Part shown: one piece after another, positions 25,170 through 34,110 of the stretch
How the letters are laid out: each line of letters begins with the position of its first letter
Numbering within the stretch: position 1 is the first letter of the stretch
DNA from: Progne subis subis
Taxonomy: Eukaryota; Chordata; Aves; Passeriformes; Hirundinidae
Length of the DNA stretch: 64,000 nt
Assembly (NCBI GenBank): GCA_022316685.1
Contig: JAKJHU010000992.1
Span: 62,001 to 126,000, forward strand
Direction of reading: 5' to 3'
The notes under the pieces: generated by a model
The model's database searches: none
Seen by the model: only the letters and a program-made list of their open reading frames with translations
Told to the model about the DNA's origin: nothing
Translations under genes and position numbers: made by a program

Positions 25170-27814
25170 TCCCACCTCTAGAAGCCACACCTAAAATAGA
25201 ACTATAGAAATTTAGAATTTGCTATGATCTTCTCTACAACATAAACTAAGGGCATAGAAACACAACAAATATTTCCTTGCCTCTGTTTCACACAGGTCAC
25301 TGGCAGAAAATGTTCTAAGCTTGTTTTCCTGGGGGAAGTCAAGACACACTTACCAGGGCAGTCACTATAGCTGGAATCAACTTCCAAAGACCTTTTGGAA
25401 GATTTTTCTGTCAGATTTTTTTTCCGATATTTTTCAGCTTTAGCATTTCCTTAGGTGTGCCTATGGCACAGTGCACAGTATTAAGTCAGAGCTGACACAG
25501 CTAAATACAAGAACTACATACCTAGAAAAATACATTGGTAGTGACCAGTGCTAGATCAAGCCCTGGGGCAGTTTACTCCCAAAGTGACAGCATTGCACCT
25601 AAAGGTATCTCTTCCAGGTCTGCCATGTAGTGTCAACTCTATGTGGCTTCTGGTGTGTAATCAAACTCAGTCAGTACCAAGCCACCTGTTACACCGGAGA
25701 ATGCTATACAGTGATCATTAGCTTTGATAAATAATGAGCAATACTTCTGCAACAAAATTCATGCTGTTTGTTTCTGAAGATAAGGCTCTTTATAGATTCT
25801 GAGATGATGCTGAGGATCAGAAGCAATTTATTCTGTTACTTTGACGTGTTTCTGTCATTTGTTTGCTATTAGCTGTCCTACATTGGAATGCTTACACAAA
25901 AAATAATCCAGTTGGATAACCTCATGTTTTATTCTATTCTAGACCAATCAAAGTACATTCAAGCTAATATTAACCTCATTAAAATACAAGGTAAGCAATT
26001 TTCCTTTTACTCCTGACATTACAAAAGCCAGTCCTTCTGCATTTGCAAAAAGCTCTATGACATAATGACACTTTATATATGCAACAGAAAGACAACTAGA
26101 CCATGACTTCTAGTTTGTCCTTCACATTAAAAGGGTGAATGAACAGCTCTGTCTTTGCTCAGCCAACACAGTAATTTCATTTCTCTGGTAACAGTTCTGT
26201 CTCCAGTTCCTCTGGATGACAGCACAAGTTTAAATGATACAGGAAAGCAACAATAAACTTCCAATGAGAACATTTGCTCATTCCAAATAGGAATGATTTA
26301 CTCGACACCACAGTGCAGTATGCATTTATCCTTCATTTTGGAGAAAAGAAGAGGGGCAGGAAAAATAAGTTAGGATCACACCATCAGCATGAATGTTTGC
26401 CACTGATGACACTAACTTAACAGTTCATCACTGTTTATATGTCCCTGTCAGCACTCACCTTAATAAGGTCTCTGCTAAAGAAAGAAAAATAAACTGTTCT
26501 AATTATTAATTACGATTTTGTTTCTAGTAGACGTTTTGGTGAACTCAATGTTTTCTAAGTACATGCAAAACTAAGAAAAAAGTGTTCTCAAATTTGATTT
26601 GTTTGCTTTTATTTTCAGGTGTTTAAGAAGCTTTAAATATGCCTTTTATTGCAGACTAAATATCAAACACCAAATTACTTCTGCCTTCATGACATGTTAT
26701 ATTGTGTTGCCAAGAAGAGAATGATACTCAGAATCAGTCATTGATTTTCAAAATCCATTTCATCATTACACCACAGAGTAAATATACAAGGAGCAAAAGC
26801 AAACTGGCATAAAAGTTGAAAAACTAAACAAATTAACTAGACCAAGAGTAACTACAGTTGTTTTGCTAATGCCAAATTTTATTACAGATCTTACATCAGT
26901 AGTAATATTCAAATTAGTTTCTCTATACAATTATTGCAGAATGTAATTCCCTAAATAGATTTATCTCTGAATGGGCAAAATCTAAGATAAGCTCTAAAAG
27001 TCTTAAATGCTACATTGAGTTACAATAATTAAAACCTGGACTGACAATTTTGGCATTGAATGTCTCAATTATAGTTTTCTTTTACTGTTTTTCATACATT
27101 ATTAATACCTGGGCAATAATAATAATAACACTGGCTACCAAGTTATCACATAAGCAACTTTTCCACTAGCTGTTTTTAGAGAAATTTCTCAGTTCTGTTG
27201 TTATTTTTTTAGTCTCCATGGAACAAAGTCAAGACCATATGAGCCATCCATTTTTAACAGAAGTGTTCCTTGGTTTATTGCCTATAAAGGCTGAAGGAGA
27301 AAAAAAAGAAGCCACAGGCAGGGTCATTAGAAAAATTAAATAGCCCAGGATGGCTGCTGCTGCTCCTGCTATGCAAAACTGCACTTCTAACTAGAAGTCT
27401 TCATCTTAAATATTAACAAAAATGATGGGCACTTTAAGCTTATGCTTTTTTCCAGAGCATGTATCTATAAACCTTAATGTAAACAATGAATAAAAACTGG
27501 TTCTTCATGAACAGTGGGAATTCAAGAGAGGAAAAATAAGCAAAAACCCAGAAAGGCCATTGAAAGCTTTCTACCTTCCAGCAACACTTTTTTGCTTAGA
27601 ATTGAAGTGTTTTCCCCTTTATAAGGCTAGAACCTCAAAAGTGACATTTTCTCCTTGTCTTATGAAAAAAAAGGAGTTAGATTTATGCAGAAAATCTTTC
27701 CCATACAGTTTCACCAGGCTCAGTTTGGCTTATGTTTCTCTACATCTTCAGTACTTCATAATCACAGTGAAGATCAAGCAACTGCAAAAATCTTGCAGAA
27801 GTCTTGATTTTAGG
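25170..27814. other. Non-coding spacer
   Basis: Ordinary AT-rich host sequence. No gene, repeat unit or regulatory motif stands out. Its last bases (27815-27820, CATAAG) form the left target duplication of ERV-1. Confidence 0.65.
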
Positions 27815-27820
27815 CATAAG

Positions 27821-28349
27821 TGTTGGGAAGGATGAAGCCAGAAAGCCCTATAAATATGATTGCTTGGATTCTGAGAATGTAAAACCTGTAACTGAGATAG
27901 AATTGAAAGTAAGTTTTGATGTTTAAAATGTCCTAGCTACTAGATGCCTGAGAAAACAACCCCCAATGTATGATTCATCCCACACATGTAACTCTCCCTA
28001 AAGTAGCAAGTGTGTAGCCCCATTGGCACAAGCCTGTTACAGTCCACTTCAAGACCTCTTATCAGAGGGCTGCGAGAGTGGGCCGCGCTCTTTCTGCTTC
28101 TCTCTTGTCTCTGTGTGCTCTCCTCCTTTGCTCTTCTCTTTTGCATCTTGCTCTTGGAATTTCTTTATCACTCACTGCCCCCATCTACCAAGGCCATGCT
28201 GCAGCAGCGCCTGGCAGCTCTGGGAAAAGCCTCACTCTCTACACAATAAACCTGTTCTTCTACAACCCAACTTGAGAGATCTCTCGTCCAGATCCATACA
28301 CACCGTCCTGGAGTCCTCAACAGCAGGAGGGAACAGGCATTTTTCGACA
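27821..28349 (+). repeat. ERV-1 5' LTR
   Basis: 529 bp beginning TGTTGGGAAGG and ending TTTTTCGACA. The polyadenylation signal AATAAA is at 28245-28250, leaving about 100 bp of R-U5. A TATAAATA sequence near the left end (about 27849) lies within the part that codes the Env tail in the 3' copy and is too far upstream to be the usual promoter. Compared with the 3' LTR it carries a 4-bp insertion (TAAG) near 27910 that would shift the Env frame, plus scattered substitutions. Confidence 0.95.
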
Positions 28350-28352
28350 ATT

Positions 28353-28370
28353 TGGCGCCCAATGTGGAAG
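28353..28370 (+). other. ERV-1 primer-binding site (tRNA-Lys type)
   Basis: TGGCGCCCAATGTGGAAG begins four bases after the 5' LTR. The leading TGGCGCCCAA plus the later GTGG match the pattern of sites complementary to tRNA-Lys(1,2), as used by betaretroviruses and many ERVK groups, with a few mismatches at the 3' half. The assignment to Lys is by recall of that pattern, not by a search. Confidence 0.8.
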
Positions 28371-28870
28371 ACGCAGGACCCAGCCTTTCAAGCTGTGAGA
28401 GACTTCATCATGGACGGTAACTAAATTGCTAAGTGTGCTCTGATCGGTGTCGTGAGCACAGCACATCGCTGCTGAGCAGCGTGAGGCTGCAGCTCTTTAA
28501 AGTTGCCGAGGGCAAAACCTTGAGCACGAGAACTGTTACTTGGTAGTGGACACTTCGAGCTCTGAGGAGGTTTTGCCTCGGATCCCTTGAGCACAGACGG
28601 CGGCTGTTGAGCGGCGGCCACTGTGGCTCACGGAGGGAATTTTTGCCGTGGTTTGTTTCCACGTGCATTGAGCGCAGGTGGGCACTGCTTGGCACTGCCC
28701 GCATTTACGCGCTGAGTGGAGGTTTGCGTCCCCGAGCATGGAAAAGCTGTTCCTGAGCAGCGCCTGGAGCCGTGGCTCTGAGGGTGACCCCGAGCAGTCC
28801 TGAGACCTGACTGGAGTGTCTGGCCAACCCCCACGTCGGATCTCGACTGAGGACCTGCTTCTGCGACATC

Positions 28871-28879
28871 GAGGTGAGC
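28871..28879 (+). promoter_or_regulatory. Likely ERV-1 major splice donor
   Basis: GAG|GTGAGC is a near-ideal 5' splice site, placed in the leader 24 nt upstream of the gag start at 28898. Retroviruses use such a donor to make spliced env mRNA. An acceptor was not pinned down. Confidence 0.6.
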
Positions 28880-28897
28880 TACACTTGTCTAAACAGT

Positions 28898-29455
28898 ATG
28901 GGTCTGTCTCGTTTTACCCATGATAGAGATCTCTATAAACAACTTAAGCACCTTTTACGCGACCACAACAGTACTTTACCTAAGCAAGAGCTAAAAGATC
29001 TTTTAGAATGGACTCTAGTTAACTTTCCCAGTGCTGACCGTTCAGCTGTCTTTACCAGAGACTTTTGGGACTCAGTTGGAAATCGACTCTTTAATGATAT
29101 TTCACGAAAGAATTTTGCTGGTGTTGAACTTGAACCTGCTTGCAGAGCTCTCGTTGAGCTCTTTGCTGCAAAAAACGCCACTGCAGCCGCGGCAGCTAGT
29201 CCCGCTGGTCCCGGAGATCCCCTCAGCGCGCCCGCGGGTCTGCAGCAGAAACCGCCCCCCTCCCCGCCTCCGCACCACACGGTTCTCACATTAGAGCTCA
29301 TTCAGGTCTTCCAGGATTTATGGCAGAAGGAAATGCACGAGCTGATGCATTGGCATCAGCTGCATCTGATGAGGAAGGTGCAGCAAGCATTGAAAATTCT
29401 ACCTCAGTGCTTGCTACAACCACCTTACCTAACACTGTTGAACAAGCCAAACTGA
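28898..29455 (+). pseudogene. ERV-1 gag, matrix-domain end, fused out of frame
   Basis: The frame begins MGLSRF, with glycine at position 2 and serine at position 4, which fits N-terminal myristoylation and membrane targeting of Gag. An upstream in-frame ATG (28874) lies across the splice donor and is unlikely to be the start. About 130 residues of charged, helical matrix-like sequence follow (for example LKHLLRDHNSTLPKQELKD). An alanine-rich and then proline-rich linker (PPPSPPP, about 29250) comes next. At about 29290 the sequence jumps into pol. The gag frame then continues in the wrong reading frame through RNase H/integrase DNA to a stop at 29453-29455, adding about 50 meaningless residues. 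Capsid and nucleocapsid are absent. A truncated Gag of about 185 residues could be translated and might interfere with related viruses, but that is inference. Confidence 0.8.
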
Positions 29456-30305
29456 GTCATGCATTTTTTCACCAAAATGCACAAGCAATCAAACGAGATT
29501 TTCACCTTACCCTAGAACAAGCACAAAATATTGTACGAGCTTGCCCAAACTGTCAGCAGGTTCAACCTCTCCCCTCTTCAGGAGCCACCAACCCAAGGGG
29601 GTTGGAAAGTTTGCAGAAATGGCAAACAGATGTTACTAAGTACCCCTCTTTTGGAAAACTTAAAAATATCCATGTCTCTATTGATACATTTTCAAATGCA
29701 GGTTTTGCTTCTGTACATGCAGGAGAAACAGCTAAGCATGTTTGCCAGCATTTTTCACAAGCTTTCTCCTATTTAGGTGTCCCCCAAGAAATTAAAACTG
29801 ATAATGGTCCTTCATACACCTCACAAGAATAAGCTGCATTCCTGAATGATTGGGGTGTTCGCCATACATTTGGCATTCCTTACTCTCCCACGAGTCAAGG
29901 AATCATAGAAAGAACACATCAAACTCTAAAATGCATTTTAGATCAACAGAAAGGGGGAGAAGACCAGGCTGCACCTCAAAAGAGGTTGAATAAAGCCCTC
30001 TATGTTTATAATTTTCTGAACAGCTCTGCAGAGGAGCCAGACCCCCCCATTTACAGACATTTCTTAAATAACAAAGCAAAACTAAAGGAGCACCCCCCAG
30101 TTTTAATTAAAAATCTAGATTCAGGACAAATTGAAGGACCATACAATCTTATAACATGGGGGAAGGGGTTTGCGTGTGTCTCAACAGAAAAGGACTCCGG
30201 TGGGTTCCAGCAAAGAACGTGAAACCATACCACGCATCGAAGCCCGCTGAGACCCCCACATCAGCCAGTACTGCTGCAAACCAAGAAGAAAGCACCCAGA
30301 CCTGA
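29299..30305 (+). pseudogene. ERV-1 pol remnant: end of RNase H plus integrase
   Basis: The frame starts at the tail of RNase H (SGLPGFMAEGNARADALA). The integrase zinc-binding domain follows, with H at LSHAFF, a second H in HQNA and two cysteines in ACPNC. The catalytic core has the first aspartate at WQTDVT, the second at TDNGPSYTS and the glutamate at GIIERTH, in the order of the DDE triad. An in-frame TAA at 29830-29832 interrupts it just after the second aspartate. A single-base frameshift near 30187, at an AAAA run, precedes the GLRWVPAKNV end of the C-terminal domain, which stops at 30303-30305. Sequence style is that of ERVK/betaretroviral integrase. Reverse transcriptase and most of RNase H are deleted, so the gene is dead. 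Confidence 0.92.
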
Positions 30306-30329
30306 GCTGCGCAGAATCATCAGGAGAAG

Positions 30330-31716
30330 ATGATCCGCCAAAAGCAGCCCAAGAAAAGACTGAAGTTTTATCATTTGCGCGCATGCATGTTACTTTTGTT
30401 CTTTTGTTTTAGTTTTTGTAGTCAAGCTTTACCTAAGTCAATCAAAGACGAATGTCTGTGTTACTTTGGCCAAGTCTGCAGGCTCTGATACCATCTGTCT
30501 ATCCAACACAAGCCCTGACAAACCTTTTTCCACCTGTTTAGTCGGAGTGCCTCTTCCATAAGGTTTTGACAATGTTACTTTTGACAAATACTGGCCATAT
30601 GATGATCATCACATATCCCCAACTCCCAGCCAAAAACACCACACTTATATTGACAATTCTAAAGTTGATAAATCTGACCTCCAAGAGCTAGAAATCCTAG
30701 GCTCATTAACTATGAGCACCTGTTACTTCTTTCATTTCCGAGGAGAAAATGGCCCTCATTTAAACGTTACCCCTTATCACCCAGTTTATAGCAACATGAC
30801 TTCTTGGTGCAATCAAACTAAGCTTCTCACGTAAGATGAGGCCCACACAGATCGCTTTAACAAACTTCCTATTCGATTTCCTAAAGGGATTTGGCTCATC
30901 TGTGGAGACAGGGCCTGGCAAGGTATACCTTCAAAAATAGATGGTGGTCCTTGTGCCATGGGACAACTTACAATAATTGCTCCCAATGTCAAAAAAGCAG
31001 TCAAAAAGAAAAGCAGGAGGATTAGATCCTCCTGGGGACATGAATATGAGAGAAACTGTGATAGTAATTTCCATCCTTGGAACTCAGGAGAGTCAATTGC
31101 TGCTAGCATTTTCCTGCCTCAGCTAAGCTCCTCAATTGCCCTCAAACAACTGAACAAGTTAGAATGCTGGCTCAGCAAAGAAGTAAATGCCACCTCTACT
31201 ATCATCAGTGACTTGCTAACAGATGAAGAAGCAATCAGACATGTCACTTTACAAAACAGAGCTGCCATTGACTACCTTCTTCTGGCACATGGACATGGTT
31301 GTGAAGATTTTGAAGGTTTGTGCTGCATGAATTTATCCGATCACTCTGTTTCCATTCACAAACAATTGCAAGAATTGAGAGATTTAGCTAGCCAAATTAC
31401 AATAGATGACCCATCTTGGCTGGACAATTTGTTTGACGGTTTGAGCTTTGCACCTTGGCTAAAGGAAATTTGTAAGATAGGTTTGATTGTTCTAATAGTA
31501 GTAATTGTAGTTTTAGTAGCGGTTCCCTGCATACTTCACTGTGTGCAAAAAGTAATGAGTAAGACAGTGTCTAGCGTTTTAGTTGTTAATAAGAATGGGG
31601 GAGATGTTGGGAAGGATGAAGCCAGAAAGCCCTATAAATATGATTGCTTGGATTCTGAGAATGTAAAACCTGTAACTGAGATAGAATTGAAAGTTTTGAT
31701 GTTTAAAATGTCCTAG
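30330..31716 (+). pseudogene. ERV-1 env: broken surface unit, open transmembrane unit
   Basis: The likely start at 30330 opens a basic leader and a hydrophobic signal peptide (LLLFFCFSF). The frame meets a stop at 30486-30488; the surface subunit continues in another frame from about 30450. That frame has stops at 30559-30561 and 30832-30834 and is then open to 31716. Counted from the ATG at 30958 this open part gives 252 residues. It has a basic stretch with RRIR at residues 20-23 (furin-like site), a heptad-rich region, a conserved LQNRAAIDYLLLAHGHG segment (98-114), CX6CC at 115-123, a membrane helix at about 174-193 and a tail coded within the 3' LTR. CX6CC marks Env whose two subunits are disulphide-linked, as in gammaretroviruses and D-type betaretroviruses; the rest of the transmembrane unit looks alpharetrovirus-like to me. 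As it stands, full Env cannot be made. Confidence 0.88.
31591..31604 (+). other. ERV-1 polypurine tract
   Basis: AAGAATGGGGGAGA directly precedes the TG of the 3' LTR. This is where plus-strand DNA synthesis starts in retroviruses. It also lies inside the open env frame. Confidence 0.8.
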
Positions 31717-32130
31717 CTGCAGATGCCTGAGAAAACAACCCCCAATGTATGATTCATCCCACACATGTAACTCTCCCTAAAGTAGCAAGTGTCTGTAGCC
31801 CCATTGACACAAGCCTGCTACAGCCCACCTCGAGACCTCTTATCAGAGGGCTGCGAGAGTGGGCCGCGCTCTTTCTGCTTCTCTCTTGTCTCTGTGTGCC
31901 CTCCTCCTTTGCTCTCCTCTCTTGCATCTTGCTCTTGGAATTTCTTTATCACTCACTGCCCCCATCTACCAAGGCCATGCTGCAGCGGCGCCTGGCAGCT
32001 CAGGGCAAAGCCTGACTTTCTACACAATAAACCTCTCCTGCTACAACCCAACTTCAGAGATCTCTCGTCCAGATCCATACACACCGTCCTGGAGTCCTCA
32101 ACAGCAGGAGGGAACAGGCATTTTTCGACA
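31605..32130 (+). repeat. ERV-1 3' LTR
   Basis: 526 bp, TGTTGGGAAGG...TTTTTCGACA, with AATAAA at 32026-32031. The first 112 bp encode the end of Env (stop at 31714-31716). Followed immediately by CATAAG, the right target duplication. Confidence 0.95.
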
Positions 32131-32136
32131 CATAAG

Positions 32137-32422
32137 AAATGTCTTTAAAAATGTATTTTATTGTGACTTACATTAGAAATCTAATGGGGTTTTTTTTGAG
32201 AAATGTTGGCTCATCCCTTTAACTACTTTAGCTCAGGGCAACACTTATATGTTTTATAGACAGTGCTAAACATCTGTTTGTACACTCTTCACAAAATGAT
32301 TTCACATTACATTTCTATTAGAATCAGCTCTTCTGCTGAGGAGATTATTACCTCTTGTGGTCCTATTTTGTAAGGGGTTTTTAACCTTTCTCTTCTTTAC
32401 TTTTGCCTTCAGCTAAATATAA
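32137..32422. other. Short host spacer between ERV-1 and the assembly gap
   Basis: AT-rich sequence with no feature. The true distance to ERV-2 is unknown because of the gap. Confidence 0.7.
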
Positions 32423-32522
32423 NNNNNNNNNNNNNNNNNNNNNNNNNNNNNNNNNNNNNNNNNNNNNNNNNNNNNNNNNNNNNNNNNNNNNNNNNNNNNN
32501 NNNNNNNNNNNNNNNNNNNNNN
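32423..32522. other. Assembly gap (100 N)
   Basis: Exactly 100 N, the usual placeholder for a gap of unknown length. It falls where the 5' LTR, primer site and gag start of ERV-2 would be expected, so those parts are probably missing from the assembly rather than the genome. Confidence 0.95.
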
Positions 32523-32681
32523 ATGGTCCTCCCTTTATTCTCCCCACAATCCCTTCTGTCCCCCCACTCTCTCCACTCCCTCCAAACCCTTTCTGTCCCC
32601 AAGCCCACCCCTCTCCCATGATGTAACCCGCCTTCTCCTCAAACCCTTCCCACCCACCCTGCCCACCAACACACCCCTCAG

Positions 32682-33780
32682 GTGATGTCATCCAGCTCCA
32701 AACTACACCCCCTCCCAGAAAGAGGCCATCTTGGAGTTCTGGTTCCCATGCCCACCCTTCCGGTTCCCGGTGGGAACCCGGAAGATGAGGAGCCGGAGCC
32801 AGAACAACCGGAACGGCCACCGCCTCACTCAATCCCATCCCTTGCCCCCGTTGCTTTTAAACATTCACGAGGGGGGAATGTCTATGGCAACTGGCACCCC
32901 TTCCCCCAAACTACCATTCGGGATTTATGCAAGGCACATAAAGACTACAGCAGGAAGAGTCCCTATTTTAGCGGCCTTTTAAAAGCTGATCTTACCGTGG
33001 TTGCAGTTGTCCCTGCAGACATGAAGCAACTTTTCTCCTGCCTCATGTATTCTACTGAATACAAGTTGTAGGACACAGCATGGAGAAAGCTTCTCAGGGA
33101 CGCCCTCTGCAATTTACTTGCTAATCCAGAAACAGCCGTTGATGAGCAGGGCAACCCCCTTACCGCTGACCATCAGTGTGGGGAGAGGCAGTGGGCTTGC
33201 CCAGCTGACCAGGTGGCAAACATCCCCATTCCGGCTCTGCAGATCATAGCACATTCAGCAGCCAAAGCATTTTTTAGTATGCAGCCTCATGGTCCCCTTC
33301 CACCCTATTCTAAGATCAGGCAAGGTCCCATGGAACCCTTTGTGGATTATGTAGAAAGGCTGACCAGGGCAATTGAATTGCAAGTGAAATAGGAGCAGTC
33401 ATGGGAGGGAATCCTAGAGGAAATTGCTTTTGCCAATGCAAATGATTTATGCTCTGCCACAATTTTAAGTCTTCCCCTAGATTCTCCACCCTCTCTTCAA
33501 GAAATGCTGCAGGTCTGCCAGATCAAGGTTCTATTCATGGGCCCCCCAACCGGACAATGAGCACATCCTCCTAACACCATGAGGGCTGCTGCAACAGAAA
33601 TCAGTGGACAATCCGCTACACTGTCAAGCAGAATACCTTTACAGAAGAAGAAATTCTTCAATCAGAGCCAGAACCACTCTGTCATCTCTGCAGAGACAGG
33701 ACACTGGGTCTAGCAATGCCCGCTCAAAAAAGAATTAGAAACATTTAAAAACAAAAAAGAGGGAGCGCAAGGGAAATCTA
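32682..33780 (+). pseudogene. ERV-2 gag (proline-rich linker, capsid, nucleocapsid remnant)
   Basis: The frame from 32682 runs through a proline/glutamate-rich linker into capsid. The capsid start is near 32880 (a YGNWHPFP segment), and the frame stays in register past a TAG at 33069-33071. The major homology region is at 33315-33362 (IRQGPMEPFVDYVERL), the signature of retroviral capsid. A second in-frame TAG lies at 33390-33392. Near 33676-33716 a nucleocapsid zinc-knuckle remnant (CHLC, then GHW, then a stop and QC) can be pieced together only across a frameshift. The product could not form a capsid. Confidence 0.85.
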
Positions 33781-34104
33781 ATGGAGGAAAACCAACCTCT
33801 ATTTGGGGAGGATGGGTCCACCCTGCGCCAAGACCCAAATACGGTGGACCGGGCAGAGAGGGAAAGGAGAGGGAAAGAGGATGTAAAGAACAGAACAATG
33901 CTGCATCGTCCCACTAAAGTGGGCGAGACAGAATCTTTACCAGACTTGAAACCTGATACTGCCCATGACCTTACCAAACCCATTCTAACAACTGATTCAT
34001 TTTATAAACCCTACAGGTTGCAGCTCACTGAATCATTGCTCCTTAGTGATGATGAATGGTATTTTGTCACCGTCAACCCTGGTGAACCTGGAACTTGGCC
34101 TTAG
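33781..34104 (+). pseudogene. ERV-2 segment between gag and pol, identity unclear
   Basis: An open stretch of 107 codons in the same frame as the pol remnant downstream, ending in TAG. It is rich in charged residues (RAERERRGKEDVKN) and ends SDDEWYFVTVNPGEPGTWP. In position it should be the end of gag plus protease or dUTPase. I see no protease active-site triplet (D-T/S-G) and cannot assign a domain. Deletion of protease and the first half of RT seems to have joined this piece directly to the RT thumb. Confidence 0.5.
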
Positions 34105-34110
34105 ATTGAA

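Larger units (their letters stand above)
27821..32130 (+). mobile_element. ERV-1: class II endogenous provirus with large internal deletion
   Basis: A 4.3-kb provirus bounded by two LTRs (27821-28349 and 31605-32130) and by a perfect 6-bp target duplication CATAAG (27815-27820 and 32131-32136). Inside are a Lys-type primer-binding site, a leader with a good splice donor, the 5' part of gag, the end of RNase H and integrase, env, and a polypurine tract. The capsid, nucleocapsid, protease and reverse transcriptase are missing in one deletion near 29290. By hand count the LTRs differ at about 19 positions plus three small indels over about 526 bp (roughly 3.6 percent), so the insertion is moderately young. 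It cannot replicate by itself. Six-base duplications and a Lys primer site fit class II (ERVK, alpha/betaretrovirus-like) elements. Confidence 0.95.

Noticed and set aside
27560..27835. 91-codon frame next to ERV-1
   Set aside because: Runs across the target duplication into the LTR and has no domain.
28010..28424. Several 65-133-codon frames in the ERV-1 5' LTR (repeated in the 3' LTR)
   Set aside because: They fall in LTR U3-R-U5 and are duplicated with the LTR; no retroviral accessory protein pattern is evident.
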